64,000 nt of DNA from Actinocorallia herbida. GTDB lineage: Bacteria; Actinomycetota; Actinomycetes; Streptosporangiales; Streptosporangiaceae. Below are positions 55,687-64,000 of this stretch, piece by piece. The notes below the pieces were generated by a model, which worked only from the letters and a program-made list of their open reading frames with translations, searched no databases and was not told the origin of the DNA. The stretch's first letter is position 1. Each line of letters begins with the position of its first letter. The translations under genes and the position numbers were made by a program. Where the stretch lies: positions 62,001 through 126,000 of the forward strand of contig NZ_RJKE01000001.1 of assembly GCF_003751225.1 (NCBI RefSeq), given 5' to 3'.

Positions 55687-56871
55687 TCAGGCGGACGCGG
55701 ACGCGGGCTCGGGTGCCGCGGCGGCGGGCTCGGCGGGGGTCGCCGAGGCGGCCGCCAGGGCGAACAGCCCGGCGACCGCGTAGGCGACGCCGTAGGACGT
55801 CGAGGTGATCAGCGCCCCGACGAAGCCCGGCGTCAGCGCCGCCACGAGGTTCTGGCCGGTGTTCTGCACACCCATCACCCGCCCGGCCCAGGACGGCCCG
55901 GCCAGCTCCGACACCGCGGTGAAGGCGAGTCCGTTGCCGCTCATCGCGATCGCGGTCGCCGCGATGATCAGCGGTGTGCCGATCGGGGTGGCGATCCCCA
56001 CGGCCAGCAGCAGCATCACCGCGGCGTTGCCGACCGCGAGCCGCCGCATGGGCCGCAGCCTGCTCCCGGCCAGGTCCGACCAGCGGCCGCACGCCAGCCG
56101 CCCGACCGCGCCGAGGATCTGCGCGCCGGACACCAGGGCGCCCGCGACCGCGGGATCCCAGTCGTGTTCGCCGATGAGGTAGGCCAGCGCGAACGCCGAG
56201 GTGGCGAACTGCGGCACGACCAGCAGCATGCTCGCCGCGTGCACCCGCCACAGCGCCCGCGATCGGTAGGGCGAGGCGGCCCGGACGCCCGAGGCCGCGG
56301 CCTCGGGGCGCGGCGGGTCCACCACGAGCAGGCCGACCAGCAGGCCGACGCCCAGGCACAGCACGGCCATGGCCAGCAGGGCCGCGCGGACGGTCGGGAA
56401 CACCGTCGTCAGCAGCCCCGCGCACGCGACGCCGAGGGGCAGCGCGGTCTGCCGCAGGCCCATCGCCACGCCGCGCTGCTCCTTGGGGAACCAGCCCAGC
56501 ACCACCCTGCCGCTCGAGGCGTTGACCGACGCGCCCGCGGCGCCCGCCAGCACCGCGCAGGCGCCCAGCAGGAGCGTGCTCTCGGCGTAGGCCGCGCCCA
56601 GCAGCAGGGCGCCGGTCAAGGCCAGGCCCGAGGTCATCGCCAGGCGCTCGCCGAAGCGGTCGGTGATCCAGCCCCACAGGACGAGCGTGCCCAGCATGCC
56701 GAGGCTCGGCGCGCCGACGAGGAAGCCGGCCTGGGCCAGGGAGAGTCCGCGTTCGCTCTGGAAGGCGGGGAGGAGGAAGGGAAGTCCGTAGATGAAGACG
56801 CACGCCGCGCCGTTGCCTGCCATGCCGAGGCTGAGCATGGCCCACCTGTGGGGGTTTCGCATGTCCTGCAC
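55687..56871 (-). CDS. MFS transporter
   Basis: 394 residues with twelve predicted transmembrane helices. Typical loop motifs: GWITDRFGERLAMTSGLALT (loop 2-3) and GRLACGRWSDLAGSRLRPMR (loop 8-9). Substrate unknown. C-terminus Ala/Pro-rich. Preceded by an AT-richer promoter region near 56,880. Confidence 0.88.
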   Translation of the reverse strand: MQDMRNPHRWAMLSLGMAGNGAACVFIYGLPFLLPAFQSERGLSLAQAGFLVGAPSLGMLGTLVLWGWITDRFGERLAMTSGLALTGALLLGAAYAESTLLLGACAVLAGAAGASVNASSGRVVLGWFPKEQRGVAMGLRQTALPLGVACAGLLTTVFPTVRAALLAMAVLCLGVGLLVGLLVVDPPRPEAAASGVRAASPYRSRALWRVHAASMLLVVPQFATSAFALAYLIGEHDWDPAVAGALVSGAQILGAVGRLACGRWSDLAGSRLRPMRRLAVGNAAVMLLLAVGIATPIGTPLIIAATAIAMSGNGLAFTAVSELAGPSWAGRVMGVQNTGQNLVAALTPGFVGALITSTSYGVAYAVAGLFALAAASATPAEPAAAAPEPASASA

Positions 56872-56971
56872 GATAGCGCTTGTCTCACAAAATAAGACAA
56901 AACATCTCGAATACTGAGATAGGCAAGGGAACCCGCTCGCCGGGAGGCCGAAGTGCCGGGAAAAGCGACCA

Positions 56972-57000
56972 CGGGCCCACGGCGCTGTGCCGTGGGCCCG
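56972..57000. terminator. Terminator downstream of 57054-57443
   Basis: CGGGCCCACGGC (56972-56983) pairs perfectly with GCCGTGGGCCCG (56989-57000) around GCTGT. Confidence 0.65.
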
Positions 57001-57053
57001 TGGGCGTCATCGAGTCAGGGTCGGTCCGGCCGGAGCCGGGTAACCGGCTCCGA

Positions 57054-57443
57054 CTAGCGCCGCCACTTGCAGGTGTAGAACCACTTGAAGCCGCGGTGGT
57101 GGCGGTCCCGGTCGCGGTCCCAGCGGTCCCGGTCCCAGTTCCGGTCACGGTCACGGTCCCAGCGGTCGTCGTCATCGTCGTTCCACCAGCGGTGGTGGTC
57201 GCGGCGCGGCTTCCACTCACCCCAGCAGTGCTTGAAGCCGTTCCGGCCGTGGTGCCGCCAGTGGTGGCGCTTCGGGCGCCAGCCGTAGTCGCCGGTCGCG
57301 ATGGTCGCGGACTCCGACACGCTGGTGACACTGCTGACCGGAGCCGCCGGCGCCGCCGAGGCGACACCCGTCAGCGTGGACAGGCCGATGGCGCCGGCAC
57401 CCGCGGTGACCGCGAGACCCTGCACGATACGGTTGATGTTCAT
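57054..57443 (-). CDS. Secreted Trp/Asp/Arg-repeat protein
   Basis: 129 residues from ATG 57443. Signal peptide at 1-30 (IVQGLAVTAGAGAIGLSTLTGVASA then APA). The mature part is rich in His, Trp, Arg and Asp with repeats of WDRDRDR (DDRWDRDRDRNWDRDRWDRD) and ends in a short Cys-containing tail. No known fold; perhaps a cell-surface or cation-binding protein. Confidence 0.7.
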   Translation of the reverse strand: MNINRIVQGLAVTAGAGAIGLSTLTGVASAAPAAPVSSVTSVSESATIATGDYGWRPKRHHWRHHGRNGFKHCWGEWKPRRDHHRWWNDDDDDRWDRDRDRNWDRDRWDRDRDRHHRGFKWFYTCKWRR

Positions 57444-57566
57444 CTTCCGTTCCCCCTCTGTCGCGTGTGTTTGGATCACGCGACCCGTCACTCAAAGTCG
57501 GTATTCCTGCACGATCGGTGACCAAAACCCGATCAGGGGGATTTGACTGATCTTGGGGACAACGAA

Positions 57567-57597
57567 GGGCCGGGCCCGTCATGGACGGACCCGGCCC
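57567..57597 (-). terminator. Terminator of gene 57639-58253
   Basis: GGGCCGGGCCCGTC (57567-57580) and GACGGACCCGGCCC (57584-57597) pair with one mismatch. Confidence 0.6.
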
Positions 57598-57638
57598 GGG
57601 TGGTGATGCTTCGCCTGAAGATCAGGCGCGGTCGAGGA

Positions 57639-58253
57639 TCAGAGGGTGCCCTTCTCGTAGAAGCGCACCTGGACCCGCTTCTTCGCCTTCTTGTACTTCT
57701 TGTAGTGGTTCTTGTAGTGGTACCTGTGGTATCGGTGGTGCTTGCGGCACGGCTTCTTGCTCTTGCCGTGGTAGTGGACGTAGTAGTCCTCGTCGTTGTC
57801 CCACGGGCTGGGCAGGCCGGGGAACTTCTTCCACCAGTGCTTGTGGTGGTCGCGGTCCCGGTCCCGGTCGCGATCCCAGTCGCGGTCCCGGTCCCAGTCT
57901 CCGTCCCGGTCGTTGTTGAGGACGTTGTTCCGGCTGCTCAGGTCCACGGCGTCGCCGCCGGGGCAGTCGGCGGCGGTCAGGATCCTGCGGTTGGTCTCCA
58001 GTCCCTCGATGTAGTCGCGCTCCCCGCCGTCCAGTGGCTGCCGCCTGTGGAGCAGGTGGCTCGCGTACTCGACGGAGTCGTTGGCGACCCGGACGAAGGT
58101 GTAGGGCTGACCGGCATCATCGCTACGGTGGCAGATGCCGACCAGATCACCAGGGGCCTTGGCCGCCTGGACCGCACCCGTCGTGGCCGTCAGCGCGAGG
58201 GCCACCACACCGGTGGTCACCCCCAGGCCGCGCCACCATCGGCTCAGCTGCAT
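57639..58253 (-). CDS. Secreted protein with DRDRD repeats and Lys/Tyr/His tail
   Basis: 204 residues from ATG 58253. Signal peptide (VTTGVVALALTATTGAVQAA). Residues 30-105 are a small domain with GICHRSDDAGQPYTFVRV and ADCPGG, like repeats found in secreted actinobacterial proteins. Then comes an Asp/Arg repeat (DWDRDRDWDRDRDRDRD) and a Lys/His/Tyr-rich tail. It shares the repeat type with its neighbour, so the two probably arose together or exchange repeats. Confidence 0.7.
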   Translation of the reverse strand: MQLSRWWRGLGVTTGVVALALTATTGAVQAAKAPGDLVGICHRSDDAGQPYTFVRVANDSVEYASHLLHRRQPLDGGERDYIEGLETNRRILTAADCPGGDAVDLSSRNNVLNNDRDGDWDRDRDWDRDRDRDRDHHKHWWKKFPGLPSPWDNDEDYYVHYHGKSKKPCRKHHRYHRYHYKNHYKKYKKAKKRVQVRFYEKGTL

Positions 58254-58460
58254 ATCTGCTTCCTCCCCCCGGCCACAAGCATCATGATCTTGTGGCTTTT
58301 CCTGCACTCTAAGGAGCCGTCGGAGCCGGGGAGGGGCGTGACACGCTGCGCTCCTATATCGAATAAGGCCCGCGTTGGCAAGAGATTCTTTCGGTTTAAG
58401 ACCGACAGAAAGTGGGTTCCCTGGGCCGTGATGGCCGTTGACCGGGCCCCGTTCGCTGGA

Positions 58461-58479
58461 TTAGGTTAGCCTTACCTAA
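58461..58479. promoter_or_regulatory. Iron box (IdeR/DmdR operator)
   Basis: TTAGGTTAGCCTTACCTAA matches the 19-bp palindromic actinobacterial iron-box consensus (TTAGGTTAGSCTAACCTAA) at 18 of 19 positions and lies 13 bp upstream of the GTG at 58493. Expect repression by iron-loaded IdeR/DmdR. Confidence 0.85.
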
Positions 58480-58492
58480 TTAAGGGGTCCGT

Positions 58493-59782
58493 GTGCTGAG
58501 TGACTCACCGCTGCGCGAAACGCTCGACGGTCCGCCGCGCGCCGCCCGTCCCGCCGCGTGCGACGGCGGCGCGGCGTCGGCCGCCGAACTGCGGGTGCGT
58601 CGCGCGCTCAACGCTCTCGCGCCGTTCCCCGAACGGACCCTGCACGAGGTCTTCTTCCGCCGCGCCCGCCGCGTGCCCTACGCCGCGGCCGTGCGCTGGG
58701 GCGACTCCGGCGTCCTGACCTACGGTGAACTCGCCGTGCGCGCGCTGAGCACCGCGGCCGCGCTCGCCGAACGCGGCGTGCGGCCCGGCGATCGGGTGTC
58801 GGTGGAACTCCCGAAGGGCCCCGACCAGGCCGTCGCCGTCCTCGGGGTGCTCGCCCTGGGCGCGGCCTACGTGCCGATCGGCGCGCATACGCCGGGCCCG
58901 CGCCGCAGGGCGCAGCGCGCCGCACTGGGCGCCGCCTTCGCCATCCGGCCGGGCTCGCCCGTCCTCGCCGGGCGCGACACGCCGCTGCGCCCCGGAGCCG
59001 TGCCGCCCGCGGGCGCCGCCTACGTGGTGTTCACGGCGGGCCGGGGAGGCGCGCCCAAGGCCGTCGAGGTCGCCCACCGCGCCGCCGCCCACACCATCGA
59101 CGCCCTGGTCGAGCGCTGCGCGATGGACGACACCGATGTCACGTTCTGCGCCGCGCCGCTGGAGTCCGACCTCTCGGTCTTCGACATGTTCGCGGCCTGG
59201 ACCGTCGGCGGGTCGGTCGTGCTGCCCGAAGAGTCCGCCTCGGCGGCGCGCCACGCCGAACTCGCCGAGCGCTGGTCGGTGACCGTGCTGAACGGCGTGC
59301 CCTCGGTGCTCGAAGGGCTGCTCGCCCAGGACCGGCCACTGCACCTGCTGCGGACCGCGCTGCTCGGCCGCGCGAGCGCCCCGCCCCGGCTGCTCGCCTC
59401 CGCCGCCGCCCGGCTTCCGCACTGCCGCCTCCTGCGGCTCGGCGGCGCGACCGAGACCGCCCTGTACGCGACGGTCAGCGCCTACCCGGGCCGCCCGGAC
59501 GCGGTGCCCTACGGGGTGCCGCTGCGCGGGGTCGCCTGCCGGGTCGTCGACGCCCTGGGCCGGGACGTGCCCGACGGCGTCGCGGGGGAACTGTGGATCG
59601 GCGGCGCATGCCTCGCCGAGGGCTACGCGGGCGACGCCGCCCGCACGGCCGCCGCCTTCCCCCCGCACGACGGCGCCCGCTGGCACCGCACCGGAGACCT
59701 GGCCCGCTACCTCCCGGGCGGCGCCCTTGAGTACCTGGGCCGCACCGCCGGGGCTCCAGCGGCCGCCCGCCGCACCGCCTGA
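58493..59782 (+). CDS. Truncated NRPS-type adenylation domain protein, iron-regulated
   Basis: 429 residues from GTG 58493. AMP-binding fold: LTYGELAVRALSTAAALAER (A1), VLALGAAYVPIG (A2), AYVVFTAGRGGAPKAV (A3, altered from TSGTTGxPK), LRLGGATETALYATV (A5), GELWIGGACLAEGY (A6), WHRTGDLARYLPGGALEYLG (A7/A8). It then ends in an Ala/Arg tail: the hinge and C-terminal subdomain with the catalytic Lys (A10) are missing, and no carrier protein follows. Iron-box control points to siderophore assembly, but this protein may be inactive or need a partner. Confidence 0.8.
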   Translation: MLSDSPLRETLDGPPRAARPAACDGGAASAAELRVRRALNALAPFPERTLHEVFFRRARRVPYAAAVRWGDSGVLTYGELAVRALSTAAALAERGVRPGDRVSVELPKGPDQAVAVLGVLALGAAYVPIGAHTPGPRRRAQRAALGAAFAIRPGSPVLAGRDTPLRPGAVPPAGAAYVVFTAGRGGAPKAVEVAHRAAAHTIDALVERCAMDDTDVTFCAAPLESDLSVFDMFAAWTVGGSVVLPEESASAARHAELAERWSVTVLNGVPSVLEGLLAQDRPLHLLRTALLGRASAPPRLLASAAARLPHCRLLRLGGATETALYATVSAYPGRPDAVPYGVPLRGVACRVVDALGRDVPDGVAGELWIGGACLAEGYAGDAARTAAAFPPHDGARWHRTGDLARYLPGGALEYLGRTAGAPAAARRTA

Positions 59783-59800
59783 CGCGGCACCCCCCGAACA

Positions 59801-59839
59801 CGGGTGAGGACGTCCGACACGGAGGGACGTCCTCACCCG
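59801..59839 (+). terminator. Terminator of the adenylation-protein gene
   Basis: CGGGTGAGGACGTCC (59801-59815) pairs with GGACGTCCTCACCCG (59825-59839), followed by a T-rich stretch. Confidence 0.75.
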
Positions 59840-59891
59840 CTATTTCTTTCGCGTGGTGCCCGCCCCGGTCCGCGGCGCTCGGCGTGGCGGG

Positions 59892-60857
59892 TCAGTCCAG
59901 AAGGCGGTGGAGCCAGGCGAGGCGGGCCGCGCGGGCCTGACGGGAGAGCGCGGCCTTGGGGGCGAGAAGGTCGAAGCCGTGGAAGCCGCCGGGCCAGACA
60001 TGGAGTTCCGCGGTGCCGCCGGCCGCCCAGATGGCCGCGGCGTAGGCGACGTCCTCGTCACGGAACGTCTCGGCGGAGCCGACGTCGATGAAGGCGGGCG
60101 GCAGGTTCGCCAGGTCGGTGGCGCGGGCGGGCGCGGCATAGGGGGACACGTCGGGGCCGCCCGTGGCGTCGCCGAGCAGCGCGGACCAGCCGGTCGCGTT
60201 GGACGTGCGGTCCCAGACGCCGATGCCGTCCATCTGCGCGCCGGACACCGACGAGTTGCGGTCGTCCAGCATCGGGCACATGAGGAGCTGCCCGAGGAGC
60301 GCGGGACCGCCCCGGTCGCGCGCCATCAGCGCGACCGCCGCGGCGAGGCCGCCGCCCGCGCTGGTTCCGGCGACGAGGACGCGCGCCGGGTCGACGCCCA
60401 GCTTCGCGGCGTTCTCGACGGTCCAGGCCAGCCCCGCGTAGCAGTCCTCGACCGGGACGGGGTGGGGGTGCTCCGGCGCGAGCCGGTAGTCGACCGAGAT
60501 GACGACGAGGCCGAATTCGCGGCCCCACCGCAGCGGGTCGAGGAGGCCGCCGCGGGCGTCTCCGGCGATCATGCCGCCGCCGTGCATGTAGTACACCGCG
60601 GGCAGCGGCCCCTCCACGTCGGCGGGCCTGCCGACGATCAGGGGGATCTCGCCCTGCGGGCCCGGCGCGGTGATCTCCTCGACGGTCATCGCGCCGCCGA
60701 GCGTGAGGTCGAGCCCGGGCAGGGTCATCGTGCGCGCCGAGCGGAGGCCTGGAATGTCGGCCGGGGTGATCGTGGGGGAGACGACGGACGCGAGGGCTTC
60801 GAGCGCCGCCTTGAGTTCCGGATCGAAGGGGGGCGGTGTCTTCGTCATGGGGGTCAT
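59892..60857 (-). CDS. Alpha/beta hydrolase, hormone-sensitive-lipase type
   Basis: About 321 residues. Oxyanion motif YYMHGGGMIAGDARGG, nucleophile elbow GTSAGGGLAAAVAL, acid Asp in PPAFIDVGSAETFRDE, and catalytic His in WPGGFHGFD. Family members cleave short acyl esters. Single gene; no linked pathway evident. Confidence 0.9.
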   Translation of the reverse strand: MTPMTKTPPPFDPELKAALEALASVVSPTITPADIPGLRSARTMTLPGLDLTLGGAMTVEEITAPGPQGEIPLIVGRPADVEGPLPAVYYMHGGGMIAGDARGGLLDPLRWGREFGLVVISVDYRLAPEHPHPVPVEDCYAGLAWTVENAAKLGVDPARVLVAGTSAGGGLAAAVALMARDRGGPALLGQLLMCPMLDDRNSSVSGAQMDGIGVWDRTSNATGWSALLGDATGGPDVSPYAAPARATDLANLPPAFIDVGSAETFRDEDVAYAAAIWAAGGTAELHVWPGGFHGFDLLAPKAALSRQARAARLAWLHRLLD

Positions 60858-61007
60858 GGTCGCATGCCGGGACACTTACCTCGGTGCGTAATCGAGTGGG
60901 CTTTTTCCTTCGGTTCCGACAATCCCGGCAGGGGCCTCCTGCCGTAGTCTCGACCAGCACTATCGGAGCAATTCCCCCCATTACTCCCGCACTCCGCGAG
61001 GTAACCG

Positions 61008-61919
61008 TTGGTGACCACCGCAGGCCCGTTGCTCGGCCGTACCCGGCAACTCGTCCTGGACCTGTGGGAGATCTCCCGTCCTGGGCTCTTCCTCGTCTCG
61101 CTCGTTCCCTACTACCTGGGCTATCTGCTGGCGGGGGAGAAGCTGATCGGGCCCGCGACCGGCCTCATCGGCCTCGTCGTGTGGGGGCCGCTCGTCTGGC
61201 TCGCCGTACTGGCCATCAACGATGCCTACGACCTGCCCGGCGACCTGCTCAACCCGCGCAAGAACACTCCGCTCACCGCGGGCCGGATCACCGAGCGCGG
61301 CGCGAAGATCGCCGCGTACTCCGCGGCGGCCCTGGCCATCGCCCTCTCCTTCGCGGTGCGTCCGGAGATGGCGCTCGCCACGTTCGGGTTCCTCGCGTGC
61401 GGCTGGATCTACAGCGTGCCGCCGCTGAAGTGGAAGAACCGTCCCGGCCTCGACGTGGTCTCCAACTGCATTCCGCTCGGCATCTTCACCGTCATGGGCG
61501 GCTGGGCCACGGTGAAGTCCTTCGAGGGCTTCCCGTGGGTCGTCGCGGGCGTCGTGCTGCTCGTGGAGATCGCGCTCTACACGCCGACGATGATCCCGGA
61601 CATCGACAGTGACCGGGCCAGCGGCTACACCACGATGGCCGTCAAGATCGGCGCCCGCCGGACCTATCTGCTCGGCTTCGTGTGCTGGACCGGTTTCTGG
61701 GTCGTCACCACCGTGCTCGCCGCGATCGGCCACGTCTTCCCGCAGTGGATGGTCTGGTTCTGGGCGCCGTGCGCGCCGCTCTTCATCTGGATGTACCACC
61801 ACGGCCTGGCCCACGCTCGCGAGCCGAAGGACATCGCCAAGGGGATGCTGCGCGTCGGCAAGCTGTTCCTCATCCCCTGCGCGGTCTTCGTGCTCGGGTA
61901 CGTGGGCGTCCTGGGGTAG
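61008..61919 (+). CDS. UbiA-family prenyltransferase
   Basis: 303 residues (TTG 61008 or GTG 61011). Aspartate-rich motifs AINDAYDLPGDLLNPRKNTP and MIPDIDSDRASGYTTMAVKI, plus about eight membrane helices. Transfers prenyl groups to an acceptor; acceptor unknown. Stops 3 bp before the convergent esterase gene ends. Confidence 0.88.
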   Translation: MVTTAGPLLGRTRQLVLDLWEISRPGLFLVSLVPYYLGYLLAGEKLIGPATGLIGLVVWGPLVWLAVLAINDAYDLPGDLLNPRKNTPLTAGRITERGAKIAAYSAAALAIALSFAVRPEMALATFGFLACGWIYSVPPLKWKNRPGLDVVSNCIPLGIFTVMGGWATVKSFEGFPWVVAGVVLLVEIALYTPTMIPDIDSDRASGYTTMAVKIGARRTYLLGFVCWTGFWVVTTVLAAIGHVFPQWMVWFWAPCAPLFIWMYHHGLAHAREPKDIAKGMLRVGKLFLIPCAVFVLGYVGVLG

Positions 61920-61922
61920 CGG

Positions 61923-62942
61923 TCAGCCGATCTTCTCGGCGTTCAGCGACTTCATCAGCTTCGGCCACAGGTCCTTCATGATCCGCCGCCAGGCGGGCCA
62001 GTTGTGCCGGCCGTCGCCGTAGAGGTTGGCGGTGTGCTTGATGCCGAGCTTGTCGAGCCGCTCGTCGAACGCCCGGTTGAGCTCGCCGACGATCTGCTCG
62101 CCGCTCAGCCCGACGTCCAGCGGGCTGACCTCGGGGTCGCCGGGGCCCGCCTTGCCCGTGGTGCCGGCCGAGAAGTAGATCTTGGTGCCGCGCAGCCCCT
62201 TCGCGAGGACGTACGGGTCGTTCCGCTCCCAGTTGGCGCGGTCGATCACGGGATCGCCGAAGATGTCCCAGACGCTCTGGCTCTGCGTGATGGCGGTGAG
62301 CGCGGTCGACGCGGGGATGCCGGGCCCGGTCATCCAGAGCGGCGAGCTGAGCGCCGCGACGAACTTGTACATCCGGGGGTTGCGCGCCGCGTACTTCATG
62401 GCGCCCATGCCGCCCGCCGACACCCCTACCGCGGATCTGCGCTTGTTCGCCCGGTAATTGCGCTCGATGAGCTGAATGACGTCCTTGGTGTGGAAGGTCT
62501 CCCAGCGAGGATTGCCGCGCTTTCCGCCGTTCCACCAGTTCGTGTAGCTGCTGCTCGCCGCCTCGGGCATCACCACGATCGCGTCGTACTTCGCCGCCCA
62601 CTGCTCGATGCGGCTGTTCTTCGTCCAGGACCGGTAGTCGTCGCTGCCGCCCGAGTAGGCGTACAGGACGGGCCAAGTGCGCGCGGCGTTCTTCCGCCAG
62701 CCCTTGGGCAGGAGCACCCGGACCTTCACCGGGACGTCCAGGTTCGGAGTGCGGACGGTCAGGTCGCGGCCGAGCCGACCGACCCGGGTCTCCTTGATGA
62801 TCTTCGCTCCGCTGTCGGCGGGCCGGAAGCCCGCACGGAACGGCTCCACGGGCGCCGCCGCGGCGGGGAGGCACAGCAGCGGGACGGCGCAGAGCACCGC
62901 CGCGCCGGGTGCGGCGGCACGGGAGAGGTGGGCCTTGTTCAT
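61923..62942 (-). CDS. Secreted esterase, antigen-85/esterase D superfamily
   Basis: 339 residues from ATG 62942. Signal peptide (AAPGAAVLCAVPLLCLPAAAA). Catalytic fold: WPVLYAYSGGSDDYRSWTKN, nucleophile VGVSAGGMGAMKYAARNP, acid region SGEQIVGELNRAFDERLD and terminal His GDGRHNWPAW. Similar to secreted mycolyl-transferase-like esterases of actinobacteria. Confidence 0.88.
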   Translation of the reverse strand: MNKAHLSRAAAPGAAVLCAVPLLCLPAAAAPVEPFRAGFRPADSGAKIIKETRVGRLGRDLTVRTPNLDVPVKVRVLLPKGWRKNAARTWPVLYAYSGGSDDYRSWTKNSRIEQWAAKYDAIVVMPEAASSSYTNWWNGGKRGNPRWETFHTKDVIQLIERNYRANKRRSAVGVSAGGMGAMKYAARNPRMYKFVAALSSPLWMTGPGIPASTALTAITQSQSVWDIFGDPVIDRANWERNDPYVLAKGLRGTKIYFSAGTTGKAGPGDPEVSPLDVGLSGEQIVGELNRAFDERLDKLGIKHTANLYGDGRHNWPAWRRIMKDLWPKLMKSLNAEKIG

Positions 62943-63073
62943 GCCTTGCAGTCTTATACGCGCGAAACATTCTTGATACACAGTTCACTGAGTGAGACAT
63001 CGGCCTCATGCGCACCCGGACGCACATGGGCCCGTCCGGTACCGGTCACCGGACGGGCCGACGAGCGGTCGGC

Positions 63074-63562
63074 TCAGCGGCCGAACGGCTCGTCCCGCAT
63101 CGCCTCCCTGATGCCTTCGCGCAGTTCAGGACCATCGGTCTCGCCGTGGACCTTCACCGCGTGCTCGACGGCGGCCTCCATCACCTCGTCCGGCTTGCCA
63201 CCGATCGTGAGCGTGCAGGCGGCCTCACTCGGCCACATCCGGCAGTCGACCATGGTCCTGCCGGACCGCGCGTGCTCCTCGGCGCCCATCACCTCTAGAT
63301 CGCGGAACACCACGGGGCCGCGCACGAGCCGCTCGACCTTCTTGGCGAACTCGTCGGTCTCCGGCAGTGCCGAGTTGTCCTTGGCGGCGATCTGGTCGGG
63401 GAACTCGACGAGGAAGAAGTAGTGGTCCGCCCGGCTCACGTCGCGGGCGGTCGTGGTGCGGATCGCGGTCCGCTTGCCCTCGGTCTTGGCGACCCACTCC
63501 TCGGTCAGGGACTGGATCTCCGGCATCCTCGACGTCTCGATCTCGATCATCTGGAGGAACAT
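63074..63562 (-). CDS. DUF1059-like protein with N-terminal monooxygenase-like domain
   Basis: 162 residues. N-terminal 90 residues look like a ferredoxin-fold dimer domain (MIEIETSRMPEIQSLTEEWV ... HYFFLVEFPDQIAAKDNS). The C-terminal part DCRMWPSEAACTLTIGGKPD ... HAVKVHGETDGPELREGIRE matches small DUF1059 proteins. Fusion of the two is common in actinobacteria; function unknown. Confidence 0.75.
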   Translation of the reverse strand: MFLQMIEIETSRMPEIQSLTEEWVAKTEGKRTAIRTTTARDVSRADHYFFLVEFPDQIAAKDNSALPETDEFAKKVERLVRGPVVFRDLEVMGAEEHARSGRTMVDCRMWPSEAACTLTIGGKPDEVMEAAVEHAVKVHGETDGPELREGIREAMRDEPFGR

Positions 63563-63658
63563 GACTCGCCTCCCTTCACGTCCTCGCCTTCCACCCTACG
63601 CCGGGTTTCACCGCAGGCCGGAGCCCGATCTGCGGTGCTGTCGAGGGGCGCCCCACGG

Positions 63659-64000
63659 TCAGTACAGGACGGGCCGGAACCCCAGTGCGGAGGGGGCGAG
63701 GCTGTCCAGCAGCCGGTCGACGTGGACCAGCAGCTCGCCGTGCAGCGGCCAGTGCCCGGGATCGTCGCGCAGCAGGCGGCCGAGCCGCTCGCGGTGCTGG
63801 CGGGCCTCGACCAGCAGGTCGTGCGTGGTCTGCCCGAGGCGGCGCCCCGACTCGGGCGTGGAGGCGGTCGCGGCGGCCGCGTACAGAGGGACGGCCCGGG
63901 ACAGGGTCCGCAGGGTGAGGCCCAGTTCTTCGCGCACGTCGGTGGCCCACATGTCGACGCCCAGGCCGCCGCCGTCGCGCAGGTAGAGATAGGTGCGGTC
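63659..64000 (-). CDS. Partial CDS, C-terminal fragment
   Basis: The frame is open from the right edge (DRTYLYLRDGGGLGVDMWAT ...) to the stop at 63659; about 113 residues are visible. Helical, with RTLSRAVPLYAAAATASTPE and HVDRLLDSLAPSALGFRPVL. It may be the soluble tail of an aromatic-acid-exporter-like membrane protein, but that cannot be decided here. Confidence 0.6.
   Translation of the reverse strand, partial: DRTYLYLRDGGGLGVDMWATDVREELGLTLRTLSRAVPLYAAAATASTPESGRRLGQTTHDLLVEARQHRERLGRLLRDDPGHWPLHGELLVHVDRLLDSLAPSALGFRPVLY

Overview
The window comes from a GC-rich actinobacterial chromosome, probably Streptosporangiales or a close relative. Evidence for this is GC-rich codon use, many GTG/TTG starts, a DUF6292 protein, an IdeR/DmdR-type iron box and actinobacterial regulators; the genus cannot be read from the sequence. 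It has two parts. Bases 1 to about 45,903 are the DNA-metabolism and regulatory end of an integrated temperate-phage-like element, whose left part (any structural genes and attL) lies outside the window. Bases 45,904 to 64,000 are ordinary host chromosome.

Element, left to right. (i) 0.1-3.5 kb: four paralogous small genes (two per strand) plus an HTH gene, each behind the same 5'-terminal mRNA hairpin with an invariant loop; the four paralogues also share a promoter. (ii) 3.5-13.3 kb: an RNA-repair island. It holds a TROVE/Ro60 (Rsr) gene preceded by three tandem Y-RNA-like structures, two of which carry nearly complete, circularly permuted tRNA modules (Pro-UGG-like and Asn-GUU-like). Further genes there encode the RNA ligase RtcB, a COG3541 nucleotidyltransferase, a calcineurin-like phosphoesterase and a HicA-like-domain protein. 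(iii) 13.3-23.4 kb: SSB and a long chain of small, translationally coupled phage-type genes of unknown function, many with Cys/His zinc-ribbon motifs. (iv) 23.5-23.9 kb: an AT-rich, iteron-bearing putative replication origin, next to a 975-aa primase/helicase. (v) 27-42 kb: DUF2303 protein, RuvC-like resolvase, many tiny coupled genes, a DEDDh exonuclease, a recombination-directionality-factor-like protein and a PD-(D/E)XK nuclease. (vi) 42.2-45.9 kb: two divergent XRE-type regulators around repeated GGCAG operators, a coiled-coil gene, a tyrosine integrase with zinc-finger insertion, and a tRNA (or tmRNA) 3' end as the right attachment site, followed by a strong host terminator.

Host part: a frameshifted alpha/beta hydrolase beside the attachment site; a P450, a 2OG-Fe(II) oxygenase and a cyclase-like gene; a GNAT and a GntR/UTRA regulator with repeated operators; a pair of adjacent genes sharing a GSxIxGxQINTG-type motif; an MFS transporter; two secreted DRDRD-repeat proteins; an iron-box-controlled, truncated NRPS-type adenylation protein; esterases, a UbiA prenyltransferase and smaller genes.

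The most interesting system is the Ro60 / permuted-tRNA Y RNA / RtcB / nucleotidyltransferase / phosphoesterase island carried by a mobile element. Second is the repeated promoter-plus-5'-hairpin cassette driving the paralogous gene family.
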